Assembly: GCA_012845835.1 (NCBI GenBank)
Contig: JABAKD010000001.1
Span: 4,718,976-4,782,975, forward strand
Direction of reading: 5' to 3'
Source of the DNA: Undaria pinnatifida
Taxonomy: Eukaryota > Sar > Phaeophyceae > Laminariales > Alariaceae
DNA length: 64,000 nt
Part shown: positions 42,721-54,621 of the stretch, in pieces
How the letters are laid out: each line of letters opens with the position of its first letter
Position numbering within the stretch: position 1 is the stretch's first letter
Program-made: the position numbers and the translations under genes
The notes under the pieces: generated by a model
Told to the model about the DNA's origin: nothing
Database searches by the model: none
What the model saw: only the letters and a program-made list of their open reading frames with translations

Positions 42721-44038
42721 TCATTGCGTGTCAAGGAAGCCAGGCTCCATGTCGATTTTGTTACGGTGAGCTTTGCGTGTCTTCCGCATCTTCTCGATGC
42801 TGTCCTTTGACGTGCCATTCTCGACTTTCTCCAGCCTTAAGTACCCCCGACAGTAGTCGCGCGTGCGACGTGCGAAACGACGAACCCGCGACAGGGTCAG
42901 GATCGTTTCCCGGCACATGGATATCACGACGTTGTCGTGGAAATGTTTCAGAGTCTCGTCATTTATCTCCCGCCGGAATTTGAGTTTCGACTTTCCCCAA
43001 GAGTACTCGATTCCAACTCCGGCCACCTCTGGGTGGAACTTGGGCGACATCACCAAAATGTGCCCCCGTTTCTCAACCGTGTGCTGCAGTGCTGTGCGCT
43101 CATTCTTGAAGTCCGGAAGACCACTCAGAACTCTCTCGATGTTCATCTTCGGGTCCTTTGCGGTTGTCGACATTGCCAACGATGTACCATCCGCGCTCCC
43201 ACAGCACCTGCTTGCTTCCCTTCGGCTTTCCTACGTATCCCTCCCTCTTCTCAACCTTGCCGCGTCTCCTCATCTCCTTGTCTTTGGCGGGGGCATCCCA
43301 ATCATAGAACGGAGGAGGATCGTTGGGACCGAAAGACATGCGCTGCACCTCACCCAGCTTCGGCTTCAAGTCTACCGTTCTCGTCGTGCGCTCAGGGTCG
43401 AATTTCGTGCTCCACACGCCGTCGTTGACGTACCTCATCGCCGGCCTCGGACTTAAACATCCCTCCGTCATGACGCTATCACGGAGCGCCTTTTGCTTCC
43501 CTCCCTACTTCACGTTCATATTCGCGACGTGTAGCCCATCCGGCAGGTACTTCGCGTGCCCCGACGAATGATCAACCTCGATCGCCAGCTGCTTCCCTGG
43601 CTCAACCTGCTCGATACAGTCTATGATATCGATCGTTTGCTGCTCGAACTCTGCATACCCCCAATACCCTTCCCTGTTTTTGCCGGGAAGCAGGAAGCGC
43701 ATGCCAGGCGTCACGTCCAGCAGCGGTCGACCCTCTTTTTCGCGGAAGGCGTTCACCTTTGCCAGGTTCTCCGAAAGAGGAAGACCGAAGCCGCGAATCT
43801 CATCCTGAAATGCGGACACCATCTCCCCAGGGCCCTCCGACTTCTTTCTCAGTCCACGTACTCCCCTGATCACCCACGCCGTACCCTCACGAGCGTATGC
43901 CTTGTACACACTTTCGTCTTGCCCGATGTGGTACATACAACGCTCGATCACACCTGCATACGTCGGGCGCATGAAAGTATTGGCAGGGCGCCCGCGCCGC
44001 GTCTCCGAAGCGAACGCTGTAGTTTCCTCCCGCCAGCC
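42721..44038 (-). pseudogene. DDE transposase-like gene copy 1, C-terminal half
   Basis: Read on the - strand, this is the catalytic half of a DDE-superfamily transposase/endonuclease of the type common in basidiomycete genomes. It has YHIGQDESVYKAYAREGTAW (first acidic residue), KKSEGPGEMVSAFQDE, then VDHSSGHAKYLPDGLHVANM (second Asp) and GGKQ..LRDS. Next come RGHILVMSPKFHPEVAGVG followed by IEYSWGKSK (Glu) and VRRFARRTRDYCRGYL. Lesions are an in-frame TAG at 43505-43507 and a frameshift near 43165. The N-terminal half continues at 47250 beyond an inserted LTR element. The AGCC at 44035-44038 is the target duplication of that insertion. Confidence 0.8.
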
Positions 44039-44385
44039 TGTAGACACGCCTAAGCTAGGCAAGGTCTACTGACCAGAAAGTATCCCCCCTTGGCCTGAGG
44101 GGGGCTGGTCAGCACCATTCAGGTGCTAAGAAAGGAGAGAGAAGTTGTTGTATTATTAGCTCCGAACACAAGAAAACAAGGCGATCTTAACTTCATCCCC
44201 AAATCCCTATAATATATCAGAATCCAGAAGAGGATAAGTAGAAACCCCTACTACAGTAGTTGTCTTCAGATCTAGATGACGTCCACACACCAGATCAGAT
44301 CCTCAACAGTCAATCACCAACAAGAAGGTCAACTGTCGTGTCTTACCAACAACACTACACACTCTCTGGTGCTCCACTGTCCACA
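44039..44385 (+). repeat. left LTR (347 bp)
   Basis: It starts TGTAGACACGCC and ends TGTCCACA. It contains the palindromic block ggcctgaggggggctggtcagc and is nearly identical to 46899-47245. Confidence 0.9.
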
Positions 44386-46898
44386 ATGCCCCCAAAAGCG
44401 CGTTCCTACTCAAAGTAGTTCATGAACAAGCTTTGATCAAAAGTGAGCACCAGCTACACAAAAACATCAGAGAAAACACACACGTCGTTTTTGAATGATA
44501 AACGACTACATACATCTAGATACCATACCCAATGATTACGAGCCATGAAACATTGCAATGCTTCACAAAAACATGCACACACGATCACCAGGCACAAATC
44601 ATGCATTAAAACATAGCAATATCACCAATAAACACTACCAGGTACATTAATTGGTATATATTTTCACACGCAAACTTCAAAAAACATACTTGTAAAAGTA
44701 GCAAGCCAAACGGAAACCCAAATAAACATCCGCCGGCCAAAAGATAAACATCGTATAAACCCTTTTACGACTAGACGAATATTATTAGTATCATCCGCTT
44801 TCATCCACAATTATACCACAACTCATGCAATCAGCAAAATAACACCGTAAGAACATTCCAGGACGATTTTCGCTCAAAGTCATGCGGAAACCGCAGAAAA
44901 TTACAGCGTAATACCACATTGATGCTTCAGGTTTGTCCATATACGCATTCAACCTCATCACACGAACATGCATTCCGCATTCAGCAAGCAAGCCTCGCTT
45001 GTTTGGAGACAAAAAACAGCAGCGATACATGAGCACACTCATGGTACTGCGATAGAACGAGACATTCGTCTCATGCGCCCGAAAACAGATGGCACAAATG
45101 ACCCTACCAAAGTGACCAATACAAGAAAATACGGAAGACACAAATGTCTACTACTCGTACACACAACAAGCACATGTGTACCACTACTGTATAGCAAACT
45201 TGAACATCGGGTTCTGTTGCTAAACGGTTGGCCCCTAAGCAGTTTCCTTCAACTGGAAAGGTTCCTTAATTTTTCACTAAGAATGCATCGGAATACACAT
45301 AGCGATAGACTCTCATACTGCTCCTGTCTGTTCATCAGAAACAACACAAGTCTGCCTGAGAAACACGCTATTCCGTCAAACGCAATCAACGGTTCGTTTC
45401 GTTTCCTACACGGTGCAGAAAACACTCCGTGCATACTTCACTCTGCACTCAATGAGTGTGGAAAAACGCTCAATACAACGCGCGCACGGCAATATAGGTT
45501 TTGCATCCGTTTTGCGGACGCGCCACGAAAATCCCACGCGCTCGCTTCAAACCTGTGAAAACGATATGCTAGTGCACATGTGTGTATAGACTAAATCTTC
45601 GAACGCAAATTACGGTTTCATACGATTTGGAACACGAGCTCCTTCAGGCTGACTCGTCCATATGCAGCGGGGAAAGCAAGTACCAGGTTCTTTGCGGCAA
45701 TACGTGGACATATTTGTTCTCGTGCAGAGGCCATCGGCATGCACCACGCATTCAATAACCCCCCTTTTCAATAAACCTTCAGCAGCTACGACGAGACTCT
45801 CGCTCTGTACAGAGGCATGCAGCATGTACTCGCAGCATAATGCATTAATTTTCGCGACAAGATTATTCTGCTACACACAAGCACTCAAACCAGATTGACA
45901 CCGTCGCAAAGCACGCGCTGTATTATGCCACATACTGCTGTATGGGCAATCAACACAATACAGACCTAGACGGGGTATGATTTCAACAAGCAAAGCACGA
46001 AGCACACTTGCCCCTATTAATAGCTCAAATACACGACGCGACAAAGCACGCGACAACTACAGATAGTCTACAGCAGTATCTTCAAAAACAAATCAAACTC
46101 ACAAATTGAAATCAAGACGTGCGCAGACTTCATGTTGGAGGCCAAGTCAGCACATAGCCTTCGCAAAACAAGAGCCAAGCTCTCAGCGCCTGGAAGCATT
46201 GGAGTTATCAAACACCCCCTTTCAGCGGCATTCCAGCTCCTCCTATTCTGAAATACAAAGCGCAACCGCCTTCTCGAACGGCTGTATACACGTGTGATTT
46301 CCTCACTCCTCGCTCCGCCTCCCGAAGTGGATATCCTCGCGACGATCTAGAAGCGCAGGTGGGGAGATTGATCTCGCCGCGTTGGGCACAATCACACGCT
46401 TCGCACGTGATGTCGCGCCTTCCCCCTCGGGACGCGCGACGCGACAGCCCGCAGTCGGCACCGCTGAATCACCGCATTTTAGTGTGTTCACCTCGTCAGC
46501 ATGCCCCCCGAAAGCCTTGAGCCCTCGTGATCGGCGGGTGTGTCTTTGCTGCCCGAGTTGAACCTTCAGCGGATCAAAATCGTGCCTATACTGCGAGATT
46601 TCACAGAACCAAGTGAATCAACCCGATTCGAACCTCACCATCATCAGATGTGGAGCCTGCTGCTGCAGACCCTCCACGCCGGGTGCGATGCTTGGACATC
46701 GCCTCTAGCGGCCCCTCGTACGACCACAGCAGACCTCGTTCGGAGTCCTGAGGCAGCATATGGACACCGCCCTCATCGGGTCAGAGGGTTTCCTGCCGAA
46801 ACGCGGCCCAATCCACACCTCCTGCTTGCCGCTGTCGCAATCGTACCAGAAAAAATCCCTGACTAACGTCGGTGTGTTCAACCTGAATTATCGATAAT
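44386..46898. other. interior of the LTR element, noncoding
   Basis: No recognised protein. Two exact TACAGCAGTA motifs (inverted at 45933 and direct at 46069) lie here. The longest frames show no domain. Confidence 0.6.
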
Positions 46899-47245
46899 TG
46901 TAGACACGCCTAAGCTAGGCAAGGTCTACTGACCAGAAAGTATCCCCCCTTGGCCTGAGGGGGGCTGGTCAGCACCATTCAGGTGCTAAGAAAGGAGAGA
47001 GTAGTTGTTGTATTATTAGCTCCGAACACAAGAAAACAAGGCGATCTTAACTTCATCCCCAAATCCCTATAATATATCAGAATCCAGAAGAGGATAAGTA
47101 GAAACCCCTACTATAGTAGTTGTCTTCAGATCTAGATGACGTCCACACACCAGATCAGATCCTCAACAGTCAATCACCAACAAGAAGGTCAACTGTCGTG
47201 TCTTACCAACAACACTACACACTCTCTGGTGCTCCACTGTCCACA
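46899..47245 (+). repeat. right LTR (347 bp)
   Basis: Second LTR with two mismatches to the left one, followed directly by the AGCC target duplication. Confidence 0.9.
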
Positions 47246-47249
47246 AGCC

Positions 47250-48640
47250 CGAGTCCATTCCGCAGCTCATCGTGCCGCTGGTCGGACGAACCCCCGAGGA
47301 AATCGACGTGGAATTCGACGTATTCCTTGCCGCCACGTTTGAAGTGATACGTTTCAGCTGTAGCTGCGTCTTCGCCGGTCTCTCGCCGCTCCTTGAAAGC
47401 CTCTTTCTCCTTCTCAGTCAGGGATGACCACTCCACCAACACCCAGCACGGTTTGCACAGCGCCAGCTTTCGCTGCGTGCGAAGGTACTCCTTGCGGGCC
47501 TCCTGGACATCTGGCCGCTCGTGGCCTTCTGTGTAGTACGATTGCCGCACCTTGTCATGCTTGCATCCCAGCTATCATCCGGACCTTGATCGTAGTCGTG
47601 GAGATTGGAAGACTCAGTCCGTACTCGGCAAGTTTCAGCAGCCCTCCCTCCCGCGCAAACAGCTGCTCATTCACGAACTTGTAGGTTTTCTTTGTGGTGA
47701 CTCGTTTTTGCTCCTTGAGCCAACGGAGCAGCTTCATCGAGAGGTCTTCGTCGCTGAGAATCCACTCTCTCTCGCGCAGCCCTCTGCCATCGCTCTTAAA
47801 ATAGCCGCCAAGAGTGCGAAACTGGCGCTCCCAAGGGAGGATGGTTGCCGGTGCGTACTTGGTCTTCATGTTGTTGGAAACTCTTTCGGCAACCAGCAAA
47901 AGGGAGCTGTGAAGACGAATGAGTGACACATCTTCCCGAGCGGTCTTCGCCACCTGATCACCAGTATCACTGTTCTGCGAAAGCGCCCCCAATGCGGTCC
48001 TGAGATGGTCCCGCACTAACACATTCCGCACGCGTACTTCGTTCATGACCTCTAGAACCGCCATGGCCTGAACGACAAGCCGTTTCGTCTGTGCGACAGA
48101 CAACCGTGGCTTTCTCAGCTCCATGATCCGCGATCCCAGCTGCGGCAGCACCGCCATTCTCGGACTCACCCTCGCATATATCGCCGTCCAAGAGCAGCTC
48201 ATCGACATTCCCCAGCAAGCATTCTCGAAGCCGTCCGATATGCTCGTCGTTCTTGCTTACTCGCGCTTCGGCCTCTGCCACTTGGCGCTTGATGTACGCG
48301 TGCCGGTTCTGGAACTGCTTGTTCACCTTCGCCTCGTGTCTGGTCCAGCCGAGGTTGAGGCACCGCTTCTCTCGCTGCGTCAGTGTCGTAGACTTCATCC
48401 ATTCGGCGCGAGACACGTCGTACCCGTCGCTGCGGTGCTTCTTGTACTGACGCTCCTGCACAGCTTTCAGCCTGCCCATGCTGTTCTTCGATTCACCTGT
48501 TGAGGGGTCATTGATTCTGAGGACGGAGTCAAGTTTGTACCGTGTGAATGGCGCCTGGTACTCGAACATGGGGTAGTTTTGTCCTCGTGCAGGTCCATGT
48601 GCTGCAAGAGGAAGCGCCACAAACACAACCAGACTGCGAA
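47250..48640 (-). pseudogene. DDE transposase-like gene copy 1, N-terminal half
   Basis: The frame 47550-47246 begins YYTEGHERPDVQEARKEYLR, the conserved lead-in of this transposase type (family Y.dGHErpDVv.yR). It is cut off by the LTR element at 47246. Upstream frames (48208-47555 and 48626-47967) hold long helical, charged text with RVRNVLVRDHLRTALGAL and YKFVNEQLFAREGGLLK. These are consistent with the N-terminal DNA-binding region, which I cannot classify. The frames overlap with shifts, so the gene is broken in several places besides the insertion. Confidence 0.65.
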
Positions 48641-49261
48641 TGCTCGTACACCAGCTTTACTTGTAGTTGTACTTGTAGTTGTACTTGTAGTTTTGCTTGC
48701 ACATTTACTTGGAGTGCTCGAATTGTGACTGACAGGTGCGCTGCTGCGGCGACCACTTCTACCCACGGGTGCAGACTTGCACGAGTACAAGTACGAGTAC
48801 AAGCAGCCGTTGACTGCTGTGCAAGAACAAGTACACAGCAGTGGGCTGTACACAAAGCATTGTCGCAAGAGCAGCGCTTCCCGTATATCCTACGATACCA
48901 ACGACGCAGTGGGACATAATATCTCCCGTATGCTCGTACAGCAGTGTGAACGCATGTCTGCGGTTGTGCTGTGTAGCGAGATCACCGCGCTTTAAAGCGC
49001 AACTTGTCATGTATGCACTCGGGCGAATCGGCTCGAAATGACATCAACAGCACACGTACTGCCATGAGCTTCGAAAAGTGAAATACTGTCTCCAAGCATA
49101 CAGTACAGCAGCAATGCACACGGTACAGCGTATGTACAGAGGTATGTACAGCAGTAGTTCACGTGGTGAGGCACTTGTGGATGGTCGTGGGGAGCAGTGG
49201 ACGTGCCCAGATCAGGCACAAACGTGCCCCATGAGGCTGCTGAAATCAGGGGTGGATATCA
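48641..49261. repeat. GTAC-rich degenerate microsatellite region
   Basis: This includes gtagttgtacttgtagttgtac (48663-48695), agtacaagtacgagtacaag (48785-48804) and several tacagcag motifs. No gene is recognised. It may have expanded inside the older transposase locus. Confidence 0.5.
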
Positions 49262-49666
49262 TCAAAAAACGTTCCGCTCACAAGGTTCACTTGGACACCT
49301 ACTTCGAAGTACATTGTTACCCACGCCGAAGTTCAAGTACTCGCCTCGAGGAATGCCGACCGCATTGATTGTAACTTCATCGGGGCCTACGTGCTGATCC
49401 ATCCGCTCGCCCTTGTGGCCTTGCTCCCAGCTCAGTCTCCACCATGTCATCGCTGCCTCTGCCTCCTCTCGGGTGGCGACACCTCGAGAACACACACGCC
49501 GAGTTGCCCTCTTCTTGCTTTCGGTGTACTGGAGCCTCAGCTTCCAAACCCCTCGCCTCTTGTCTTCGAACGCAGCAGGAACAGAGGTTTTCTCCCACTC
49601 GACAACATCCGTCATGTCTGAGGTCACGACGCAGCGCGCTCGAGGCGACGCTGCTGTGGTGTTCAT
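49262..49666 (-). CDS. unrecognised ORF, possibly transposase N-terminus
   Basis: This 134-codon frame has protein-like text (WEKTSVPAAFEDKRRGVWKL, TREEAEAAMTWWRLSWEQGH). The arrangement of a short beta-like segment followed by an EEA..A helix is faintly reminiscent of AP2-type DNA-binding domains. That is only an impression. It lies upstream of, and on the same strand as, the split transposase, so it may be its N-terminal part. Confidence 0.3.
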   Translation of the reverse strand: MNTTAASPRARCVVTSDMTDVVEWEKTSVPAAFEDKRRGVWKLRLQYTESKKRATRRVCSRGVATREEAEAAMTWWRLSWEQGHKGERMDQHVGPDEVTINAVGIPRGEYLNFGVGNNVLRSRCPSEPCERNVF

Positions 49667-49791
49667 GTCTGATCATGCTGCTGTGCTGGACCACAAAAAT
49701 TCAATTGCGCCGCAAACAAAAATCTCGATGCAAGCAAAATTTTTGCGGTTTCATTCTGTAATTGCGCCGCATTATAGCGCGCTGAGATTGG

Positions 49792-51370
49792 CTAGAAACC
49801 CTTCGGCAGTAGAACAAGCTCAACACAGCACATGAAGAGTTCTACCTTCTTCTCTGTAGCGGCGCGATCACAGCGGTGTCTTTGGTTTGGGAAGGAACAA
49901 CGTAGAAGCATAGATAGCACCATCTGAAAAAAAGGGAGTTTGGTGGCCGGCCCAGCTCGGACGTCTTTCGCAATGCGTAGTTTCCGGTGCAGAGTGCCTT
50001 CGTCCTCCGACACAGAGTTTCCTAACTCCATAATCCCCCCCGGGATCTTCGGTCCCTCCAATTCTTCCGGTTCTTGCTCGTCCGTTGACGGTTTCACCGC
50101 GCAATAGTGGTCCCATTCGGCACACATCGCTCCTGCCGCGGCCTCTCCGACCTCCTTCGGGGCGAATGGTACCCACGATGAGGATGGTGTCGGCCGGAAA
50201 CCCTCCTCACCATCGAAGCTGATGATACTTCGATTGTCCTTCATGAACGCGGCTCCAAGCACCATCGCTTACGGAAGTCCTTTCACCACCCTGAACTTCA
50301 CACGGAAGATTTGATCGACCGGTGCAAAGACTAGTGGCAGCAAGCACGAGCCTACCACTTCCATCGGGGGTACGGCGCTGTTCTTTGGGTTTGCTGCGCT
50401 GAGTAGGCCCTTTCCAGTTGGGTTTATCAGCGACTTTCCCCAACCATCCCGTTCTTCGATGGACTCGATGAACTGCCGTGACACATAGTTCCCTCCGCCC
50501 GCCCCAGTATCCACCAGCACCGCAATCGGAAGTCGCTGGCTCGAGCTCGTTGCATGCCACAACGTTGCATGAACCCGAACCTGTGACGTCTTAGCTTGCA
50601 GTGCTCCAATTCCCGATCGGTGAGAGGAACTGTCTAAACCCTGGCTGCTGTTGACCAGTGAACTCGGACTGCTGTTGGCCAGCGAACTCTGGCTGTTGTT
50701 TAACCAGTGAACCCTGGCTGCTGTTGGCCAGTGAACCCTGGCTGGTGTTGACTAGCAAACCCTGGCTGTTGTTGGCCAGCAAACCCTGGCTGTTGTTGGC
50801 CAGCGACCTTGGCGCCATCGGAGGTCCCCATCGCGATCTAGGGTTCGGTGGTGCTCCTCTTGGGGTTGTCTGTGGACCTCATCGTCCTCTGATTCCAAAC
50901 GGTGACGGTAGGGAGGGAGCGGACATCTGATTGTACCCGCCTCCGGTTCCTACAGAATTTGCCAGTCCCGCTGCCCCTTGTCCTGCACCACCCTGTGGAC
51001 CCCATCCAACCTGGCCGCCCTGTGGTGGACCTCCAGCCTGGCCGCTCTGTGGCGGGCCACCCTTTGGTGGGCCTCCTCTCGGGTAAGGAGCACCAAAAGG
51101 CCCCCAAGAAGGTCCCCTTCTTCCTGCCATGGCCGTTTGGTGACCCTGTTAAGTTCTTCCCGCCAATCATCCCCCCCCCCTTCCCCGGGACGCCGCCTGT
51201 TTCCCTTTGACGAAACCTCTCGCTTTGATGTCGTGTAGAGTAAGATGAACTCGACGAAGTTGTGCAGTACACGACGGACTCGACGACGCTGTGTTGTATC
51301 CGACGAACGAAGCTGTGCAGTAGGAGCTGTGCAGTATGCGACGGACTCGATGAGGCTGCGTGGTACACGA
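49792..51370 (-). pseudogene. second gag-protease remnant (LTR retrotransposon)
   Basis: From 51370 downwards the - strand encodes a Gly/Pro/Gln-rich gag-like region (PKGGPPQSGQAGGPPQGGQ, 51130-50879). Next come repeats of about 10 residues of the type GQQQPGF, made by a 30-bp DNA repeat (50640-50815), in part frameshifted. A retropepsin follows with AVLVDTGAGGGNYVSRQFI (active-site DTG). After an in-frame TAA at 50269-50271 it continues with MVLGAAFMKDNRSIISFDGE. No RT or integrase follows. The family differs from the gag-protease at 34504-35440 in its DTG box and its repeats. Confidence 0.65.
50640..50815. repeat. 30-bp minisatellite within gag
   Basis: Six to seven imperfect units of ccctggctgctgttggccag plus tgaa- or caaa-type endings encode the GQQQPGF repeats on the - strand. 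Confidence 0.75.
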
Positions 51371-53590
51371 TGTGCTCGACGAAGTTGTGTCGTATAAGGT
51401 GAAGATGATATCCAACGATGTAGTCTAGGGAGACGAGTGGAGTCCAGGGGATCGATGGAGTCTAGTAACACCAAGTTGTCCGCACCAAACGGGTATAAAC
51501 AGTGGCTTGGGACAAGGTGGGTGGGAAAAAGGAGTGGTGAAAGGTTTCGAGTACCTGCATATTTACCTTCCTGGTTTGTTGATAGTTGTCCCCTTATCAT
51601 AATAAACATGTAATCCTTCGGAAATGCTGCCCTTCGAAAGCTCGAGTCTTCACCAACAGAGCAACGCATGGAATCCCTTTGGTACCTAAGACATATCAAT
51701 CTATTTGTAGGCATTAGCTACATCTGTCATTGTTGTACATCCTTCATGCACATTATCTGAACGAATTTGGAACAGCAGAATCCATCATTTTGTAAACATC
51801 TATCGAGGTATAAGCGTCCATACGTAACACAACAATCGATAAAGTTTCAAGGTCTACATATATTCATGCATAGCTACTAGTAGTAAATTACTATGCGCCT
51901 TGAAAGGACTTGGATAGTAGCTTTCCATGTAGCTCTACTGTATGCAGTAGTTCCCATGTCGGGTATAACTCCACTGACATGTGAAATGTTACTTTTTTTC
52001 CATTAAATAATACTAATGCATTCTTTACAATCCTTAAAATTCCAACGTACTTATCAAGCTTCCCCTCCATTGATGCATTGTTTACAATCCTCAAGATTCC
52101 AACGTACTTATCAAGCTTCCCCCCTTCCCATTCCAATATGATAATGTTTCTAAACCATGTTGTTAATTCCGGTAAGTTCTTAGCATGACAAAGAGCAGCT
52201 ATAGAAAGGCTTACATTCCCCTTACAAAATCAAAAACCAGAACCAGTTTGCAGTATCACTACTCTTGACACACGTGTGAGAACGACCTTGCAGTGCCTAT
52301 ACAACCTGCGAAGACACAAAATCCCCATCACAAAGGCCAAAACCAAATTGCCTGCAAGAAAACCCGTTGTCTTATGGTCGTCTCACAGTATGCAACAAGT
52401 GTAAATCAACTAACAGACCCGAACTCATTTTCAACCCGTATGATGAACGCAAGCAGATCCCTACAGTGACTTATCACGTATGAACTTACTCGTCATCGGC
52501 ACTGATGATAATCCTTTCCCGTTTGTCCTATTGGTCTCGCATTCTTTAATCTACGTCCTACATTTTATACAACTTAGTCAGCCCTTGCTAAATTTTTCCA
52601 AATAACCCAGCCCGTAGATTACGATTTCGCGTAGTATAAATACCAACTTGTGTACTATTCTATACAAGGTACAATAAACAAGACCAACCTGTATACTATT
52701 CTTCCGTACAGCAATTAATTGCTAATCCTCCAGACCAATCGAATTCTCATGCTATACGAGGTGCAACAAACAAGTAAACCCAATAATAACGTATACATGA
52801 AATACTCCATACTCCCAACCGTACACTGTTTTGACCATATAGTCTATACAGCAGTAGTAGGTATATGTATGAGCAAATGATGTATACTATTTTTATTACT
52901 ACATTATTTTACTGGCTCAATAGTCCAGGTTACTCCCTTCTCACCATCCTGCCTACATGAATACCCCCTCAACTTGCATGTAGGCAAGGCTTACTAGCAG
53001 GCAGGGATGCATGTATATCTTTTCCAGTTCAAAATATGTAAAATTTGGTTCACGGATATTGTAAAAATTAAAATACACTCCAGTTGTGAGATCGCATTGT
53101 ACCATCGCTTGCTGTATGCATCCGTTATCGATTGAGTACGTACTGATACCCAAACAACCAAAAATATGATTTTTTTAGGCAAAATCAGGTGTATATACCT
53201 GGTCAGTTTGGTGTCAAAACTGGTACAGCACAAAAAAAAACAAAAGCATATCACAAGCGACATACAGAACATATGATACGCACGTATTCAGCACGATGAC
53301 ATACATACCTGGTACAACAATGCAGAAGTACTCGTCGTAAGAGTAAGTACAAGCACGAAAGCAAAAAAATACATGCTTTGCGGAACAATTTATACCATTG
53401 ATGCATACGTACCAACGTTTCGTCTACATCGCATACAAAAAAACAGTGTGTCAGTCAAAGCGGGGAGAATATCTTTTGGGCGCAGCGGGCGACAATAGTG
53501 GCCAGCGGAGAGCGGGCATGGAGAGTGTATGCCCGCTAGGGGTGTGTCCGCTGAGTGTATCTACTGCTCTCGTGGTGAGAGTAGGTCATC
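51371..53590. other. no recognised gene
   Basis: A degenerate CGACGAAG-type repeat lies at 51225-51410, partly overlapping the gag remnant. A 55-bp tandem duplication (atgcattctttacaatcctt ... tatcaagcttcccc) lies at 52016-52127. A short relative of the dispersed repeat (aaaattaaaatacactccag) is at 53065-53090. The rest is A/T-rich unique sequence. Confidence 0.5.
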
Positions 53591-54083
53591 ATGGAGAGAC
53601 GTCCGTTGGGGGCGATTTACCCAAACTCGGTCCGTGCGCCAACGCCAGAAGGGCGACAGCAGACACTATGGCCGTGGACGCACACGTCTGACGACAGTTA
53701 CATCTATCAGCTGTCGCTCGTTTTAGCGACAGCTATTGTATCTTTAAAACGGCTGTCAAGTCCAGACGTTGTAGCGTTTCCAGATTTTAAAGCAGATATA
53801 TCAGGAGACAGACCTTTCGAACTGATAACCGATGCATCAGTCGATGGGTTGGGTGCGGTGACAGAGCAGATGCAACCTGAACAATCCAATCGACCGCCGT
53901 GTTTTCTTACTAGAAGCACAGTGCCAAATGAGCGAAACTGGAGCGCAACTGAATTGGAGTGTGCAGCGGTTGTGTGGGCGGTCAAGAAGAACCGACAACT
54001 GTTTTATGGTATTCCTTTTGTTGTAGTGAGTGATCATCAACCGTTGAAAAATCTGGAAAGTTTATCAACAAAAGTTAATATTT
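53591..54083 (+). pseudogene. RNase H fragment of a Ty3/gypsy element, 5' part
   Basis: The frame carries LKRLSSPDVVAFPDFKADIS, FELITDASVDGLGAV (first catalytic Asp), NWSATELECAAVVWAV (Glu) and FVVVSDHQPLKNLESLSTKV (second Asp). This is the start of an RNase H in a lineage different from the gypsy element at 35520-41750. The RT itself is missing upstream. The frame stops abruptly at 54083, and its continuation lies on the opposite strand at 54610-54163. Confidence 0.8.
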
Positions 54084-54610
54084 AATAGTTTGTTTTTCAA
54101 TCAAACCTAATAAAGATCTTCCTTCCTCAGTTAAGACAAGCAAGTAATACCAGCCCTGGCTCCTATTGGCCACTAATTACTGACGTAGGTCGCACTAATG
54201 GTGTCTCATCTGATATAGCGAATCTACGATTTGGTTCTACTATTTTTGACAGTCTTTTCGCACGTTCCTTATGGATTACCTTCCAAGTTTGAGCTGATTG
54301 CTCGCTGGTAGTGAACGGCGCAGTCCTCAGCTCTCTCTCCCCCACCGCAAAAAAAACCGGGGTTCAAATTTCTTGACTGATGTTGGTTGCTTGCATGTTT
54401 CACTGCCAGCTGCTCATTTTGCACTCCGCTTGCTCCGATGAGGTAAACGTCAATATCTGTAGGGTCGGATAATCGAACATCAGGGTGATCGTCAGCTTCT
54501 GTGGCCGGCAATGGTAACCGCGACAGTAGGTCAGCATTGCCATTGGATTTCCCTGGTCTATACTCCAAGGTGCACCTATACGCCCTCAAAAAAACAAACC
54601 ATCTTTGCAC
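54084..54610 (-). pseudogene. RNase H fragment, 3' part, inverted
   Basis: On the - strand from about 54605 the text NRVQRWFVFLRAYRCTLEYR, then PGKSNGNADLLSRLPLPA (the last RNase H acidic residue in NADLLSR), continues exactly where the + strand part stops. Further down is the spacer towards integrase, with a frameshift near 54345. The segment has therefore been inverted in place. Short TTAAT/ATTAA sequences occur at both joints. Confidence 0.75.
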
Positions 54611-54621
54611 TCTATTTAATA

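Larger units (their letters stand above)
44039..47245 (+). mobile_element. LTR retrotransposon without recognised coding capacity, inserted in the DDE transposase gene
   Basis: Two 347-bp LTRs (44039-44385, 46899-47245) start TG and end CA. They are flanked by AGCC (44035-44038 and 47246-47249), a 4-bp target duplication. I see only two differences between the LTRs (near gagagagaagttg and ctactacagtag), so the insertion is recent. The 2.5-kb interior contains no gag, protease, RT or integrase motif in any frame. It resembles the large non-autonomous LTR elements (LARDs). No convincing primer-binding site or polypurine tract is visible, so strand is given by convention. Confidence 0.85.
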
